From Actinomycetes bacterium (GTDB lineage: Bacteria > Actinomycetota > Actinomycetes > Nanopelagicales > Nanopelagicaceae), in assembly GCA_947383695.1 (NCBI GenBank), contig OX376642.1, positions 62,001-126,000 on the forward strand: a stretch of DNA of 64,000 bases, in the 5' to 3' direction. Shown here one piece after another: positions 51,345 through 60,794 of the stretch. Every line of letters starts with the position of its first letter. Within the stretch, counting starts at the first letter, position 1. The position numbers were made by a program, and so were the translations under genes. The notes beneath the pieces are model-generated. The model saw only the letters and a list, made by a program, of their open reading frames with translations. It was not told where the DNA came from and ran no database searches.

Positions 51345-52283
51345 ATGGCTGGCAATTCATCCCGAAAAGGCGCTATTCGCCAATCAAAAAAGGGGCCATC
51401 TGCCGGTACTGGTGGAAACAACAAGCGTCGCCTTGAAGGAAAAGGTCCAACTCCAAAGGCTGAAGACCGTCCTTATCACGCAGCTGCAAAGCGTAAGAAG
51501 GCTGCTGAAAAGAAGGAGACCCGTTCACCTCGTATGCCAAAGGGTGATCGTCCACGTGGTGAAATCGTTGCAGGTCGTAACGCAGTTCTTGAAGCGCTGC
51601 GCGAAAGTGTTCCGGCTACAGAGTTATTAGTTGCACGCAGTATCGATGTTGATGATCGCGTCGCAGAAAGCTTAAAGCTTGCATTGCACTTAGGTTTACA
51701 AATTCGTGAAGCACACCGTGCCGAAGTTGAAGGTATTTCACCTAATAGCCAAGGAATTATTCTTGCCATCAAGCCATTCCAGTACTCAAGCTTTGAAGAG
51801 ATTATGGAACGCGCAAAGCATCCATCATTAATCGTGGCACTCGATGGTGTTACAGATCCTCGTAACCTTGGTGCAATCATTCGTTCAGCTGCAGCATTTG
51901 GTGCAGCCGGTGTAATCATGACTGAACGTCGTGCAGCAACAATGACTGCATCTGCTTGGAAATCTTCTGCAGGTGCGGCGGCACGTTTGCCAATCGCACA
52001 GATTACAAATCTTGCTCGCACCATTGATGCGGCTAAGAAAGCTGGAATGTTTGTGGTTGGTCTTGATGGTGAATCTGATGAGATCATTAGCAACATGAAG
52101 GTTGCAACCGAGCCACTTATGGTGATCGTTGGATCTGAAGGCAAGGGTCTTGCTCGATTGACCAAGGAAAAGTGCGACCTCGTAATCTCAATTCCAATCA
52201 GCGCATCAACTGAATCTCTCAATGCAAGTGTTGCGACCTCAATCGCGCTCTTCCACATAGATCAGCAGCGCCGCGCAAAGTAG
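51345..52283 (+). CDS. rlmB: 23S rRNA (guanosine-2'-O)-methyltransferase RlmB, SpoU family
   Basis: A 312-residue SPOUT methyltransferase. The N-terminal roughly 70 residues are a highly basic extension (many Lys/Arg, GPTPKAEDRPYHAAAKRKK), as in actinobacterial TrmH-group proteins. The substrate-binding domain begins at GEIVAGRNAVLEAL. Motif 1 is DPRNLGAIIRSAAAFGA, motif 2 IVGSEGKGLARL and motif 3 IPISASTESLNASVATSIAL. It should methylate a guanosine in domain V of 23S rRNA. No clear ribosome-binding site precedes the ATG. Confidence 0.93.
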   Translation: MAGNSSRKGAIRQSKKGPSAGTGGNNKRRLEGKGPTPKAEDRPYHAAAKRKKAAEKKETRSPRMPKGDRPRGEIVAGRNAVLEALRESVPATELLVARSIDVDDRVAESLKLALHLGLQIREAHRAEVEGISPNSQGIILAIKPFQYSSFEEIMERAKHPSLIVALDGVTDPRNLGAIIRSAAAFGAAGVIMTERRAATMTASAWKSSAGAAARLPIAQITNLARTIDAAKKAGMFVVGLDGESDEIISNMKVATEPLMVIVGSEGKGLARLTKEKCDLVISIPISASTESLNASVATSIALFHIDQQRRAK

Positions 52284-52292
52284 GTAAAAGCC

Positions 52293-53081
52293 TTGAAATA
52301 CAACCGTTTTATCGCCATCGGAGACTCATTCACCGAAGGTATGTGTGATGAGAAAAAGTACGGTCAGTACCGCGGATGGGCTGATCGTGTTGCCGATGTA
52401 ATGGCCCAGGCGCAGCCTGGTTTTCAATACGCAAACCTTTCAATTCGCGGAAAGTTGCTCAAGCAGGTTATTGATGAGCAGTTAGATGCTGCGATTGAAC
52501 AAGTTGTAGACAAGACAACACTTGTTTCATTCCATGCGGGCGCAAATGATGTTATTCGTCCTAAATACAACCCCAATCTAGTTTTACCTTTGTATGCTGA
52601 AGCTGCACGCAAGTTAGCGGCCTCAGGTGCCACAGTTATGTTGTTTACCGTCTTGGAAGACAGTGGTAGCGAAGGACGTTTAGCTGAAAGCTGGAAAGCA
52701 CGATTTAAAGATTTCAATGAGAATGTTCGCGCTGTTGCAGATGAAATCGGTGCAATCTTGTGTGATGCAAATGAGGAGCCAGCCTTTAAAGATCCGCGTT
52801 TCTTAGCTTTTGATCGTTTACATTTAAATCCAATGGGTCATGATCGAGTCGCTCAAGCTGTACTTGAAACAATTGATCTTCCATTTGATCCTTCATGGCG
52901 TAGACCTTTGCCTCCAGCAGAACCAACACATAAGTTTGTTCAAACCGCGATCACAACAGTGTGGTTTGTAACCTTTGCCTTGCCATGGTTATGGCGACGT
53001 GCACGTGGAAAATCTTCAGGTGATGGTCGTACCTGTAAATATCCTCATGCGATCAACTGGCCGCTGTCACATCTGGACTAA
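52293..53081 (+). CDS. SGNH/GDSL-family hydrolase
   Basis: A 262-residue esterase-like protein. Block I AIGDSFTEGM (Ser nucleophile near residue 10), block II in LSIRGKLL, block III HAGANDVIRP near 80 and block V FDRLHLNPMGHD (Asp/His near 180) give the complete SGNH set. Near the C-terminus a hydrophobic stretch (TTVWFVTFALPWLW) is followed by basic residues. The start is TTG with TAGGTA ending six bases upstream. The substrate is not known; lipid or acyl-glycan esters are usual for the family. Confidence 0.88.
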   Translation: MKYNRFIAIGDSFTEGMCDEKKYGQYRGWADRVADVMAQAQPGFQYANLSIRGKLLKQVIDEQLDAAIEQVVDKTTLVSFHAGANDVIRPKYNPNLVLPLYAEAARKLAASGATVMLFTVLEDSGSEGRLAESWKARFKDFNENVRAVADEIGAILCDANEEPAFKDPRFLAFDRLHLNPMGHDRVAQAVLETIDLPFDPSWRRPLPPAEPTHKFVQTAITTVWFVTFALPWLWRRARGKSSGDGRTCKYPHAINWPLSHLD

Positions 53082-53086
53082 GACCT

Positions 53087-56000
53087 TTAAATCGAGGTAA
53101 CAGTCCACTCCCAGGTATGTACACCGGTTTTAATCAAGTACTTATCTAAAGTATCTGGACCACATGATGCGGTACCAACTCCACGGTGCGCGGTATCGAT
53201 ATGAACCACTGTGTTTCCACATGGAACTACCTCTACATCATGTGTGGAATCAGCTAAATCCGCATCTCTGTTAGGCGTTACCGACACCTGAGCTGGCTTG
53301 CCCATCACAAAACGCAGACCGGTTCCTTGAGCATTTACTAACTCAAACCAACGTACCGCAGTGTGTCCACCATTTTCTTGCGGCCGAACATATGGGATGT
53401 ATTGAGCAGCAACAGTTGAAACATAACGACCGATGCGCCCGATTTTGCGATCAGGGTAGGTCTCATGCGCACCTGTTCCAAAGTAGACAAGTTCATTCAA
53501 TGAACCATCTAGCTCAAACAAAGTTCCTACACGAGCCAGATCATCAAATGCCTTAGGAACCGTTACAGACTCCTTAACATGGAATCCACCAACAACCGGT
53601 GTGATTACCTGTGTGTGCTTGAAGTTAACGCCAGTGCTTGTCTGCCAAGTATTTGTCACCTTGATAGAGGTATTTGATTGCTGAACTAAGCAATCGGTGC
53701 GTGAAATTTCACGAACGCCGTAACGCTCCCACTTTGTTGCGATGTGCCCAATTCGATCATTATCAGTTGGTGCACGCCACAATGAAACAGATGGTGCAAC
53801 GATTCCGTATGGCAAAACAATCTGCCCATGCTCATCGACTACATCACCAAGATCCTTTGCCTTTTTGGCAGGTGCAAGTGCTTGTGACGGTAATGCGATT
53901 TGGCTCCAGCCAACCTCAGACATTGGTAGCGCCCATGGAGTGCTTGCAACACAAACAAGTGAGAAGTTAATAAAGCGTTCACCGCGTGCTGTTCCCTTAG
54001 CTAACTTCTTTGAACTGACCTTGAAGTTTGCAAACTTACGAGGTGCAACCTTAGGAAGCTTTACAACTCCGCTATCCAAGATTTCTCCATCGCAGGTGAT
54101 GTTCCATTGCAATTGGTACTCGCTCAGATCCTTGAAGAAGTGCTTGTTAAATACCTTGAATTGTCCTGTTGCAGCTTTAACTCCGGTAATTACTACAGGG
54201 GCCGCAAGTGCCTTAAATTCATGCATTGCAGGCTTAGGTGTGCGATCTGGAAAGACCATGCCATCGCAGCAGAAGTTTCCATCATGCTTTACTTCGCCGT
54301 AATCGCCACCGTATGCGTTGCGCTTAGTGCCATCAGCAAGTGTTTGAACAGGACCGTGATCCCACATCTCCCAAATAAATCCACCTTGCAAACCTCGGGT
54401 TGCTTCAATCGCCTCCCAGTATTCAGCCAAGGTTCCGTTGCTGTTACCCATTGCATGCGAGTACTCGCACATAATCAATGGTCGGTCAGCCTTTGGTGAC
54501 TTTGCGTACTCCTTGATCGCGTTAACAGTTGGATACATCGGTGCGATCACATCGGTGAGTGAATGACTTCCCATCCAGTTTCCGCGGATTCCGCCTTCGT
54601 AATGCAGTGGACGTGATGGATCAAAGCTACGAGCATATGCAGCAGCGGCTTCATGATTGGTACCAGCACCAGATTCATTACCAAGTGACCACATGACAAC
54701 TGATGGATGATGGATATCGCGCTGAACCATTCTGCCTACACGATCAACAAAAGCAGTTAAGTACTTTGTGTCATCACAGATTGATGAGATAAATGCATGT
54801 GATTCGATATTTGCTTCACCAATGACATAGAAGCCAAGCTCATCACAAAGATCCAAGAAGGCTGCATCATTTGGGTAGTGCGATGTACGTACCGCGTTGA
54901 AGTTCCAACGCTTGAGCTCTAGCAAATCCTGACGCATGTCATCGCGTGTTAGCGCACGACCTGTAAATCTATTGAAGTCGTGACGGTTAATTCCATAAAA
55001 AATGATTGGTTGGCCGTTAACTAAAAAGTCCTGGCCCTTAATGACAATGGAACGGAAACCGATACGCTGCTGTGAAACCTCAATTACAACCCCGCTTGGA
55101 TCAAGCAATTCGATGTGAAGGGTATATAGATGTGGGGCTTCAGCAGACCATGGATTTACCTTAGGAATTCGAGTATTTAGGTGCACCTTGCCATGTGGCC
55201 ATGGCTCATTTTCCATGATCGCAGCCTTGGCATCAGCGGGAAGATTTCCATGCCAGTACTTACCGTGGAAGTAATCATCGCTGCGCTTCTTTAGATTTGC
55301 ATCTCGTTCTGTCCACTGTGGTGAGGTGAAGTTCTTAATCGTCTTTTCAAGGTTTGCGCTTTTTACCTTTGGTAGCTCTGTGATGGATGCGCGAAGCGTG
55401 TAACCATCAGTTGAAAGGTTATCCAGCGAACCTAGATCAGCTTCAATAGACAGTGTTCCAGTTGTTCCATCTTTTTCAAGACCAGAAACAGTTTTGAATC
55501 GCTCAATGAAAACCTTATTGGTTGCATACAACTTTACCGAACGTGTGATTCCACCATGCCACCATTGGTCTTGGTCCTCAATAAAGGTTGCATCAGACCA
55601 CTTAGTCACATCGATACGAACAACGTTGTTACCGCTCTTTACAAACTGTGTCACATCAAATTCGGCAGCAAGACGAGAATCCTTTGTCATACCAACTTTA
55701 ACACCGTTGATAAAGATCAAAGCAACTGATTCATAGCCACCTAGTTGTAGAACTACACGCTTGCCTGACCAGCTCTTTGGTAGATCAAAATCTCGTTCAT
55801 AGACACCAGTTGGATTTTCTTCTGGAACAAAGGGAGGCTGTTCCGCAAAAGGCATTTGGGTGTTTGTATAAATTGGCTTATCAAAAAACACATCAGATGG
55901 TTCCTGCATCGTCCATAAACCTGGAACTGGAATTGATGCCCAGCGCTTGCCTAACTTTTCAGTTGGCTTATGCAACAACTGGAAACGCCAGGTACCGTCC

Positions 56001-56089
56001 AAAGAGATCTGCTCAAAGTGCTCGATATTAAGCATCGGCAAACGGTTAACAGAGGTGGTCTCGGGGCTCATCCAATAGTTGTTGATCAC
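53087..56089 (-). CDS. lacZ: Beta-galactosidase, glycoside hydrolase family 2 (LacZ-like)
   Basis: A 1000-residue GH2 enzyme with the five-domain LacZ layout: sugar-binding domain, two Ig-like domains, TIM barrel and C-terminal Bgal_small_N domain. The acid/base glutamate is in VMWSLGNESGAG and the nucleophile in LIMCEYSHAMGNSNG. It lacks a signal peptide, so lactose or galactosides must be imported. The start is GTG 56089, or ATG 56071 just after it. No transporter or LacI gene is adjacent. Convergent with the SGNH hydrolase gene. A saprotrophic, carbohydrate-using lifestyle is suggested. Confidence 0.94.
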   Translation of the reverse strand: MINNYWMSPETTSVNRLPMLNIEHFEQISLDGTWRFQLLHKPTEKLGKRWASIPVPGLWTMQEPSDVFFDKPIYTNTQMPFAEQPPFVPEENPTGVYERDFDLPKSWSGKRVVLQLGGYESVALIFINGVKVGMTKDSRLAAEFDVTQFVKSGNNVVRIDVTKWSDATFIEDQDQWWHGGITRSVKLYATNKVFIERFKTVSGLEKDGTTGTLSIEADLGSLDNLSTDGYTLRASITELPKVKSANLEKTIKNFTSPQWTERDANLKKRSDDYFHGKYWHGNLPADAKAAIMENEPWPHGKVHLNTRIPKVNPWSAEAPHLYTLHIELLDPSGVVIEVSQQRIGFRSIVIKGQDFLVNGQPIIFYGINRHDFNRFTGRALTRDDMRQDLLELKRWNFNAVRTSHYPNDAAFLDLCDELGFYVIGEANIESHAFISSICDDTKYLTAFVDRVGRMVQRDIHHPSVVMWSLGNESGAGTNHEAAAAYARSFDPSRPLHYEGGIRGNWMGSHSLTDVIAPMYPTVNAIKEYAKSPKADRPLIMCEYSHAMGNSNGTLAEYWEAIEATRGLQGGFIWEMWDHGPVQTLADGTKRNAYGGDYGEVKHDGNFCCDGMVFPDRTPKPAMHEFKALAAPVVITGVKAATGQFKVFNKHFFKDLSEYQLQWNITCDGEILDSGVVKLPKVAPRKFANFKVSSKKLAKGTARGERFINFSLVCVASTPWALPMSEVGWSQIALPSQALAPAKKAKDLGDVVDEHGQIVLPYGIVAPSVSLWRAPTDNDRIGHIATKWERYGVREISRTDCLVQQSNTSIKVTNTWQTSTGVNFKHTQVITPVVGGFHVKESVTVPKAFDDLARVGTLFELDGSLNELVYFGTGAHETYPDRKIGRIGRYVSTVAAQYIPYVRPQENGGHTAVRWFELVNAQGTGLRFVMGKPAQVSVTPNRDADLADSTHDVEVVPCGNTVVHIDTAHRGVGTASCGPDTLDKYLIKTGVHTWEWTVTSI

Positions 56090-56203
56090 GTGGGGAAGTC
56101 TCTCAGGAAAGTACGCTCAATTCATAGTTGAGGCTGAGTTACATTCAGGTGGAAGTCGTCTCCCGGCTACTTGTTGTTCATTTTTGCTCACGAGAATAGG
56201 TGT

Positions 56204-58249
56204 ATGAAAGGTTTACAGATCACAGATCGAGAGATTAGTTGGCTCTCTTTTGATCAAAGAGTTCTTGAACTCGCTGAGGACCCAAATTTACCCCTCCTGG
56301 AACGTGTTCGATTCCTAGCTATCTTTTCCTCAAATCTTGATGAGTTTTACATGGTTCGAGTGGCATCTTTGCTCAGCAAAATAGAAAACAATATTTCTCT
56401 AGTAAACGCAGCTGGTTACACACCGAGAGAATTGCTAAAGCTGGTCTTTGATGAAACAGAAAGGCTGGTAGAACGCCAATCAGATGTTTTTCAAAATGAC
56501 ATTTTGCCAGCATTGAATAAAGTTGGCATAACTTTTGTTGGCTGGGATGAGCTTGATAAATCAGAAAGACAGTTCACATCGAAACTATTTGAGGAAAGAA
56601 TATTCCCAGTACTAACTCCTCTTGCTGTTGACCCAACTCACCCCTTTCCATACATTTCGGGTCTTTCATTAAATCTTGCTGTAATAGTTCGCAATCCAAA
56701 TAATAATGATGAGTTTTTTGCCCGAGTAAAAGTACCATCTAATCTTCCGCGCTTAATCGCAACATCTAAAGTTGGGGCAACACGCTTTCTATTACTAGAG
56801 GATTTAATTGCAATTCATCTTCAAGAGTTATTTCCTGGAATGGTAATAGAAGATCACTACACCTTTCGAGTGACCAGAAATCAAGATTTAGATTTGGATG
56901 ATGAAGAAACCGAGGATCTTCTCTTTAGTCTCGAGCAGGAGTTATTGCGACGGAAATTTGGACCGCCAGTTCGATTGGAGATCGAAGAGGGTGTCGACGA
57001 AAAACTCATTGAAGTTTTAGCAGATGAACTTGGAATTGATTCAGAAACTGTGATCAGAGTGCCATCACCTTTGGATCTGACTGCATTCCACAAGATCGCC
57101 GATCTAGATTTCCCTGATCTTAAATATCCTTCATTTCGCTCACGAACAGCCAGGGCCCTAACTGAAGTGGATTCTGAGGATCCAGATCTCTTCTTTTCCG
57201 CACTTCGTCAGGGCGAGATCTTGTTACACCACCCTTATGAATCATTTACCTCATCGGTAGTAAAGTTTCTTGAAAATGCAGCTCAAGATCCTTCGGTGCT
57301 TGCTATCAAGCAAACCTTGTATAGAACATCTGGTGATTCTCCAATTATGGAGGCGCTTATTGAGGCGGCAGAAGCTGGTAAACAAGTACTTGCTGTTGTA
57401 GAAATTCGCGCACGATTTGATGAGCAAGCAAATGTTCGTTGGGCTCGCAAATTAGAAGCAGCAGGTGCACACGTGGTCTATGGACTGATGGGCTTAAAAA
57501 CTCATGCCAAACTTTCTCTTGTAATTCGAGATGAACCAAACGGAATAAAAAGTTATTGTCATATTGGAACCGGAAATTACAATCCCAAGACCGCGAGAAT
57601 GTATGAAGATATTGGAATTTTGAGTGCAGATAATGAACTTACAGGTGACCTAACACGGCTGTTTAATCAGCTTTCAGGATTTGCTCCTCAAAGTACATAC
57701 TCTCGTCTACTTGTTGCTCCAAGTAATTTGCGCCTAGGAATTATGGAACGAATAGATCGAGAGATTGAAAACGCTAAAGCAGGAAAGCCCTCTGGAATTC
57801 AATTTAAGTTGAATTCAATATTGGATGAAACATTTGTAGCAAAACTATACGAGGCATCACAAGAAGGTGTGAAGATAGATTTATTAATACGAGGAATTTG
57901 TGCCGTGCAACCGGGTATAAAAGGAATCTCGGAGAATATTCAAGTGAGATCAGTGCTGGGCAGGTTTCTTGAGCATTCTCGAATCTTTCACTTCGTGAAC
58001 GCTGGTGATCACGAGTATTGGATTGGAAGTGCAGATCTCATGGCTCGAAATCTCGATCGGCGCGTGGAGGCACTTGTGCGTGTTGAGAGGAAAGATCATC
58101 AGAAACGACTTCAAAACCTCTTAAACCTTGGTCTATCAGAAGAAACTGCAAGTTGGCACTTGAAGGGAAAGCAATGGAGTCGGTCGCACAAGAATTTAAA
58201 GGAGTTGCACTCTGAACTAGCCTCTTTATATACAAAGGAGCTTCAGTGA
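56204..58249 (+). CDS. ppk: Polyphosphate kinase 1
   Basis: A 681-residue enzyme that reversibly polymerises ATP gamma-phosphate into polyphosphate. N-domain start (ISWLSFDQRVLELAED), FSSNLDEFYMVRVASL, the catalytic-histidine regions with GLKTHAKLSLVIR (phosphohistidine, near residue 440) and the second IFHFVNAGDHEYWIGSADLM are all present. The ATG at 56204 has GAGAAT ending six bases upstream; the frame opens 33 bp earlier. Its stop overlaps the Nudix gene start (GTGA). With ppx at 59136 this forms a polyphosphate-turnover block. Confidence 0.95.
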   Translation: MKGLQITDREISWLSFDQRVLELAEDPNLPLLERVRFLAIFSSNLDEFYMVRVASLLSKIENNISLVNAAGYTPRELLKLVFDETERLVERQSDVFQNDILPALNKVGITFVGWDELDKSERQFTSKLFEERIFPVLTPLAVDPTHPFPYISGLSLNLAVIVRNPNNNDEFFARVKVPSNLPRLIATSKVGATRFLLLEDLIAIHLQELFPGMVIEDHYTFRVTRNQDLDLDDEETEDLLFSLEQELLRRKFGPPVRLEIEEGVDEKLIEVLADELGIDSETVIRVPSPLDLTAFHKIADLDFPDLKYPSFRSRTARALTEVDSEDPDLFFSALRQGEILLHHPYESFTSSVVKFLENAAQDPSVLAIKQTLYRTSGDSPIMEALIEAAEAGKQVLAVVEIRARFDEQANVRWARKLEAAGAHVVYGLMGLKTHAKLSLVIRDEPNGIKSYCHIGTGNYNPKTARMYEDIGILSADNELTGDLTRLFNQLSGFAPQSTYSRLLVAPSNLRLGIMERIDREIENAKAGKPSGIQFKLNSILDETFVAKLYEASQEGVKIDLLIRGICAVQPGIKGISENIQVRSVLGRFLEHSRIFHFVNAGDHEYWIGSADLMARNLDRRVEALVRVERKDHQKRLQNLLNLGLSEETASWHLKGKQWSRSHKNLKELHSELASLYTKELQ

Positions 58250-59139
58250 CTCAGGAAATAATCCAAGCTGCTGGTGCCGTTCTATGGCGTCGCTTGAGTG
58301 ATGATCTGTTGCAGATTGCTTTGATTCATCGACCACGTTACAACGATTGGTCTTTTCCGAAGGGCAAGCAAGAAGAGGGTGAGACTGCAATTACTTGTGC
58401 TTATCGAGAAGTGTTGGAAGAAACAGGCTACGAGAGTGTGTTCGGCCCAGATTTAGGAGAAATCCACTACGACGTTGAGGGTGTCAAAAAAAGGGTCAGG
58501 TATTGGTCAGCGGAGGCAATCGGTAATCCAATTGGCGTTTTGGATATACAAGAAGTTGATCAACTTATTTGGGTCACATTAGAGGATGCTAAAAGTAAAT
58601 TAACCTCAGATAGCGACAGAATAATCTTGGAAAATTTTCGACTCTTTGGAGCTGACACTCACCCATTAATCTTATTGAGACATGCAAAGGCTATAAGTCG
58701 CGAAGATTGGGATTCTGATGATGGAGATCGTCCACTTGCACAATCAGGTCAGTTGCAGTCCAAGAGATTTCATTCCCAATTCTTGCCATTTGGTATTAAG
58801 GAAATTCACACTTCAGATGCAGTACGTTGCTATGAAAGTATTGAACAATTAGCACGTTCACTTAGTACTAATCCAATTTTTTCACCACAGCTAAGTGAAT
58901 ATTCCTTTCAGAAAAATCCCAAGTCCTGGAAGACAACAATTTCAGACATCATAGAAAATGAAATTACAACACTTGTTTGTAGCCATAATCCCGTTATCCC
59001 TGAAATTGTGAAACATTTAATTGGAAAGAAAAGCCTAAAGAAATTAGATCACGATCTACTTCCAGGCGAGGCATGGATACTCCATCTGAAAGACGCTGAA
59101 GTCATTGCTATTGACTGGATTCCAGCACCAATAATTTAA
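58246..59139 (+). CDS. mutT1: MutT1-type Nudix hydrolase fused to a histidine phosphatase
   Basis: A 297-residue two-domain protein. The N-terminal Nudix domain (1-135) has the Nudix box GKQEEGETAITCAYREVLEE followed by TGY. The C-terminal half (140-297) is a phosphoglycerate-mutase-type histidine phosphatase with LLRHAKAISRE and CSHNPVIPEI. The same fusion next to ppk is known as MutT1 in mycobacteria, where it removes 8-oxo-GTP or related nucleotides stepwise. GTG start overlaps the ppk stop; its own stop overlaps the convergent ppx gene by 4 bp. Confidence 0.92.
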   Translation: MTQEIIQAAGAVLWRRLSDDLLQIALIHRPRYNDWSFPKGKQEEGETAITCAYREVLEETGYESVFGPDLGEIHYDVEGVKKRVRYWSAEAIGNPIGVLDIQEVDQLIWVTLEDAKSKLTSDSDRIILENFRLFGADTHPLILLRHAKAISREDWDSDDGDRPLAQSGQLQSKRFHSQFLPFGIKEIHTSDAVRCYESIEQLARSLSTNPIFSPQLSEYSFQKNPKSWKTTISDIIENEITTLVCSHNPVIPEIVKHLIGKKSLKKLDHDLLPGEAWILHLKDAEVIAIDWIPAPII

Positions 59140-60053
59140 TTGCTTAGCCAATCCAATCGACGTAAAACAATTCCCTCTCTTAGTGCCCAGGGACAGATTT
59201 CTACTTCATGTACATCTAGATTATCCATAACCGAATATGCGACTACCGCGCCTGCGACAATTTGACGTGCCCTACTCGTTGAAACCCCAGGCAGATCAGC
59301 TCGGGATTTATCTGTCATTTCAGCTAACCGTGGAATAGCTTTTTCTAGAGAATCCTTCTCTAAGAATTTTGGATTATCACCAAACCAGTTAGCGGTTATT
59401 CGAGCCAGAGTTCTAAATGTTTTACTAGTCGCTACAAAGTGATTTGCATCATGCGACTTTAAAGTTTTTGGTAAATTTTTTGTCAGTATTTGTTCAACAT
59501 GATTTCCGAGCAATTCAATTGATTTAGATGAGTATGGATCGCCATTTAGAAATTCACGAGTAAGTCGGGCGGCTCCCAATGGAAGCGAGAGAGTGGCTTC
59601 AGGATTTTCATCAATGCCTGTTGCAATTTCTAATGATCCTCCTCCAATGTCCAAGACAAGCAATTTTCCGGCGGACCAACCAAGCCAACGGCGCACCGCT
59701 AAAAAAGTCATTTTAGCTTCTTCGTCACCTTCGAGAATCTCTAATTCAATTCCGTGTTTTTGACTTATTTCTGCAATTATTGCTGTTCCATTTTTTGAAT
59801 CGCGTATGGCTGAGGTAGCAAAGGCTAGAATTTCATCTGTCTCATTCTTTCGAGCATGTGCAACAGATTCACTTATAGCTTGATGTAAAAGTGAAATACC
59901 TTCCTCTGAGATTGCACCAGTCGCATCCAAGTATTCAGTGAGGCGAAGTTCAACCTTATAATTTGTTGTCGGAGTTGGCCGAGCACCGGGATGAGCATCC
60001 ATTACTTGAAGGTGGATGGTGTTAGAGCCCACATCAAGAACGCCTAATCTCAC
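59136..60053 (-). CDS. ppx: Ppx/GppA-family exopolyphosphatase
   Basis: A 305-residue ASKHA-fold phosphatase of the short actinobacterial Ppx type. N-terminal LGVLDVGSNTIHLQV forms the first phosphate loop, LAFATSAIRDSKNG near 80 carries the catalytic-acid region, and VLDIGGGSLEIATG near 140 is the second loop. It would release phosphate from polyphosphate or hydrolyse pppGpp. The start is GTG, with TAGGTT ending six bases upstream. Together with ppk and mutT1 it makes a polyphosphate and nucleotide-pool neighbourhood. Confidence 0.92.
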   Translation of the reverse strand: MRLGVLDVGSNTIHLQVMDAHPGARPTPTTNYKVELRLTEYLDATGAISEEGISLLHQAISESVAHARKNETDEILAFATSAIRDSKNGTAIIAEISQKHGIELEILEGDEEAKMTFLAVRRWLGWSAGKLLVLDIGGGSLEIATGIDENPEATLSLPLGAARLTREFLNGDPYSSKSIELLGNHVEQILTKNLPKTLKSHDANHFVATSKTFRTLARITANWFGDNPKFLEKDSLEKAIPRLAEMTDKSRADLPGVSTSRARQIVAGAVVAYSVMDNLDVHEVEICPWALREGIVLRRLDWLSN

Positions 60054-60156
60054 CTGCTAAACCTATCGGTGAGCCAGTAAATAGCCTTGGATTTTAAGAT
60101 TTGGCTCATGCCTGCCATAATTACGGCTGCTGTATTCGGGGTAACTCGAAGAGCAG

Positions 60157-60231
60157 GCCTCTCTAGCTCAGTGGTAGAGCAGCGCACTTGTAATGCGCAG
60201 GTCGTCAGTTCAATCCTGACGGGGGGCTCCA
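60157..60231 (+). tRNA. tRNA-Thr (TGT), CCA encoded
   Basis: Cloverleaf with acceptor GCCTCTC/GGGGGGC (two G-U pairs), anticodon stem GCGCA/TGCGC around CTTGTAA (anticodon TGT), T-arm GTCAG-TTCAATC-CTGAC, discriminator T. Unlike the other four tRNAs in the window its 3' CCA is encoded (60229-60231). Confidence 0.95.
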
Positions 60232-60275
60232 GATCTTTCGCACAGCAGTACTACCTTTCAACGAGGGGGGTAACG

Positions 60276-60794
60276 ATGCAAAACAACTCTTTTCCTCATG
60301 ATGCATTCTCTGAAGAACTTTCAGCAAATAACGAGTACATCAAATCCTTCAAATACTCAGGTTTAACAGGTGTTGCCCAAAAGGGTTTAGCGATCGTTAC
60401 CTGCATGGACTCACGCATCAATCCCTTGTCGATCATGGGAATGAAATCAGGAGATGCCAAGATTTTACGTAACGCTGGAGCGCGTGTGACAGAGGATGTG
60501 CTCAGAACCTTGGTGCTTGCAACCTATCTTTTGGGTGTCAAGAAGATTCTTGTAATGCCACACACCAACTGTCGTATGGCATCAGCTGAAGAAGCAGATA
60601 TTCACGAGCACATCCAAAATGAATTCGGTGTGGATACCCGCAGCCTGGAGTTTAGAACTGTTAAAGATCAAGAAAAGGCACTTGCGTTAGATGTCAGCAG
60701 AATTCGTGCATATCCATTTTTAAATAAGGATGTTGTAGTTGGCGGCGCGATTTACGATGTTACGACAGGAAAAATTACTCCGGTTGAGTGCTAA
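60276..60794 (+). CDS. Beta-class carbonic anhydrase
   Basis: A 172-residue zinc enzyme interconverting CO2 and bicarbonate. Zinc ligands and the catalytic dyad are in VTCMDSRINP (near residue 42) and MPHTNCRMAS (near residue 95), with NAGARVTEDVLRTL between. The size and spacing match the short actinobacterial beta-CA subtype. AGGGGGG lies before the ATG; an open frame further upstream runs through the tRNA and is not coding. The 3' end overlaps the convergent hydrolase gene by 20 bp. Confidence 0.93.
   Translation: MQNNSFPHDAFSEELSANNEYIKSFKYSGLTGVAQKGLAIVTCMDSRINPLSIMGMKSGDAKILRNAGARVTEDVLRTLVLATYLLGVKKILVMPHTNCRMASAEEADIHEHIQNEFGVDTRSLEFRTVKDQEKALALDVSRIRAYPFLNKDVVVGGAIYDVTTGKITPVEC

Noticed and set aside
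51476-52258. 260-codon minus-strand frame inside rlmB
   Set aside because: It is an antisense shadow of a clear SpoU methyltransferase, with serine/arginine-rich low-information sequence and no motifs.
60087-60275. N-terminal extension of the carbonic anhydrase frame
   Set aside because: The frame passes straight through tRNA-Thr, and a good ribosome-binding site precedes the ATG at 60276.
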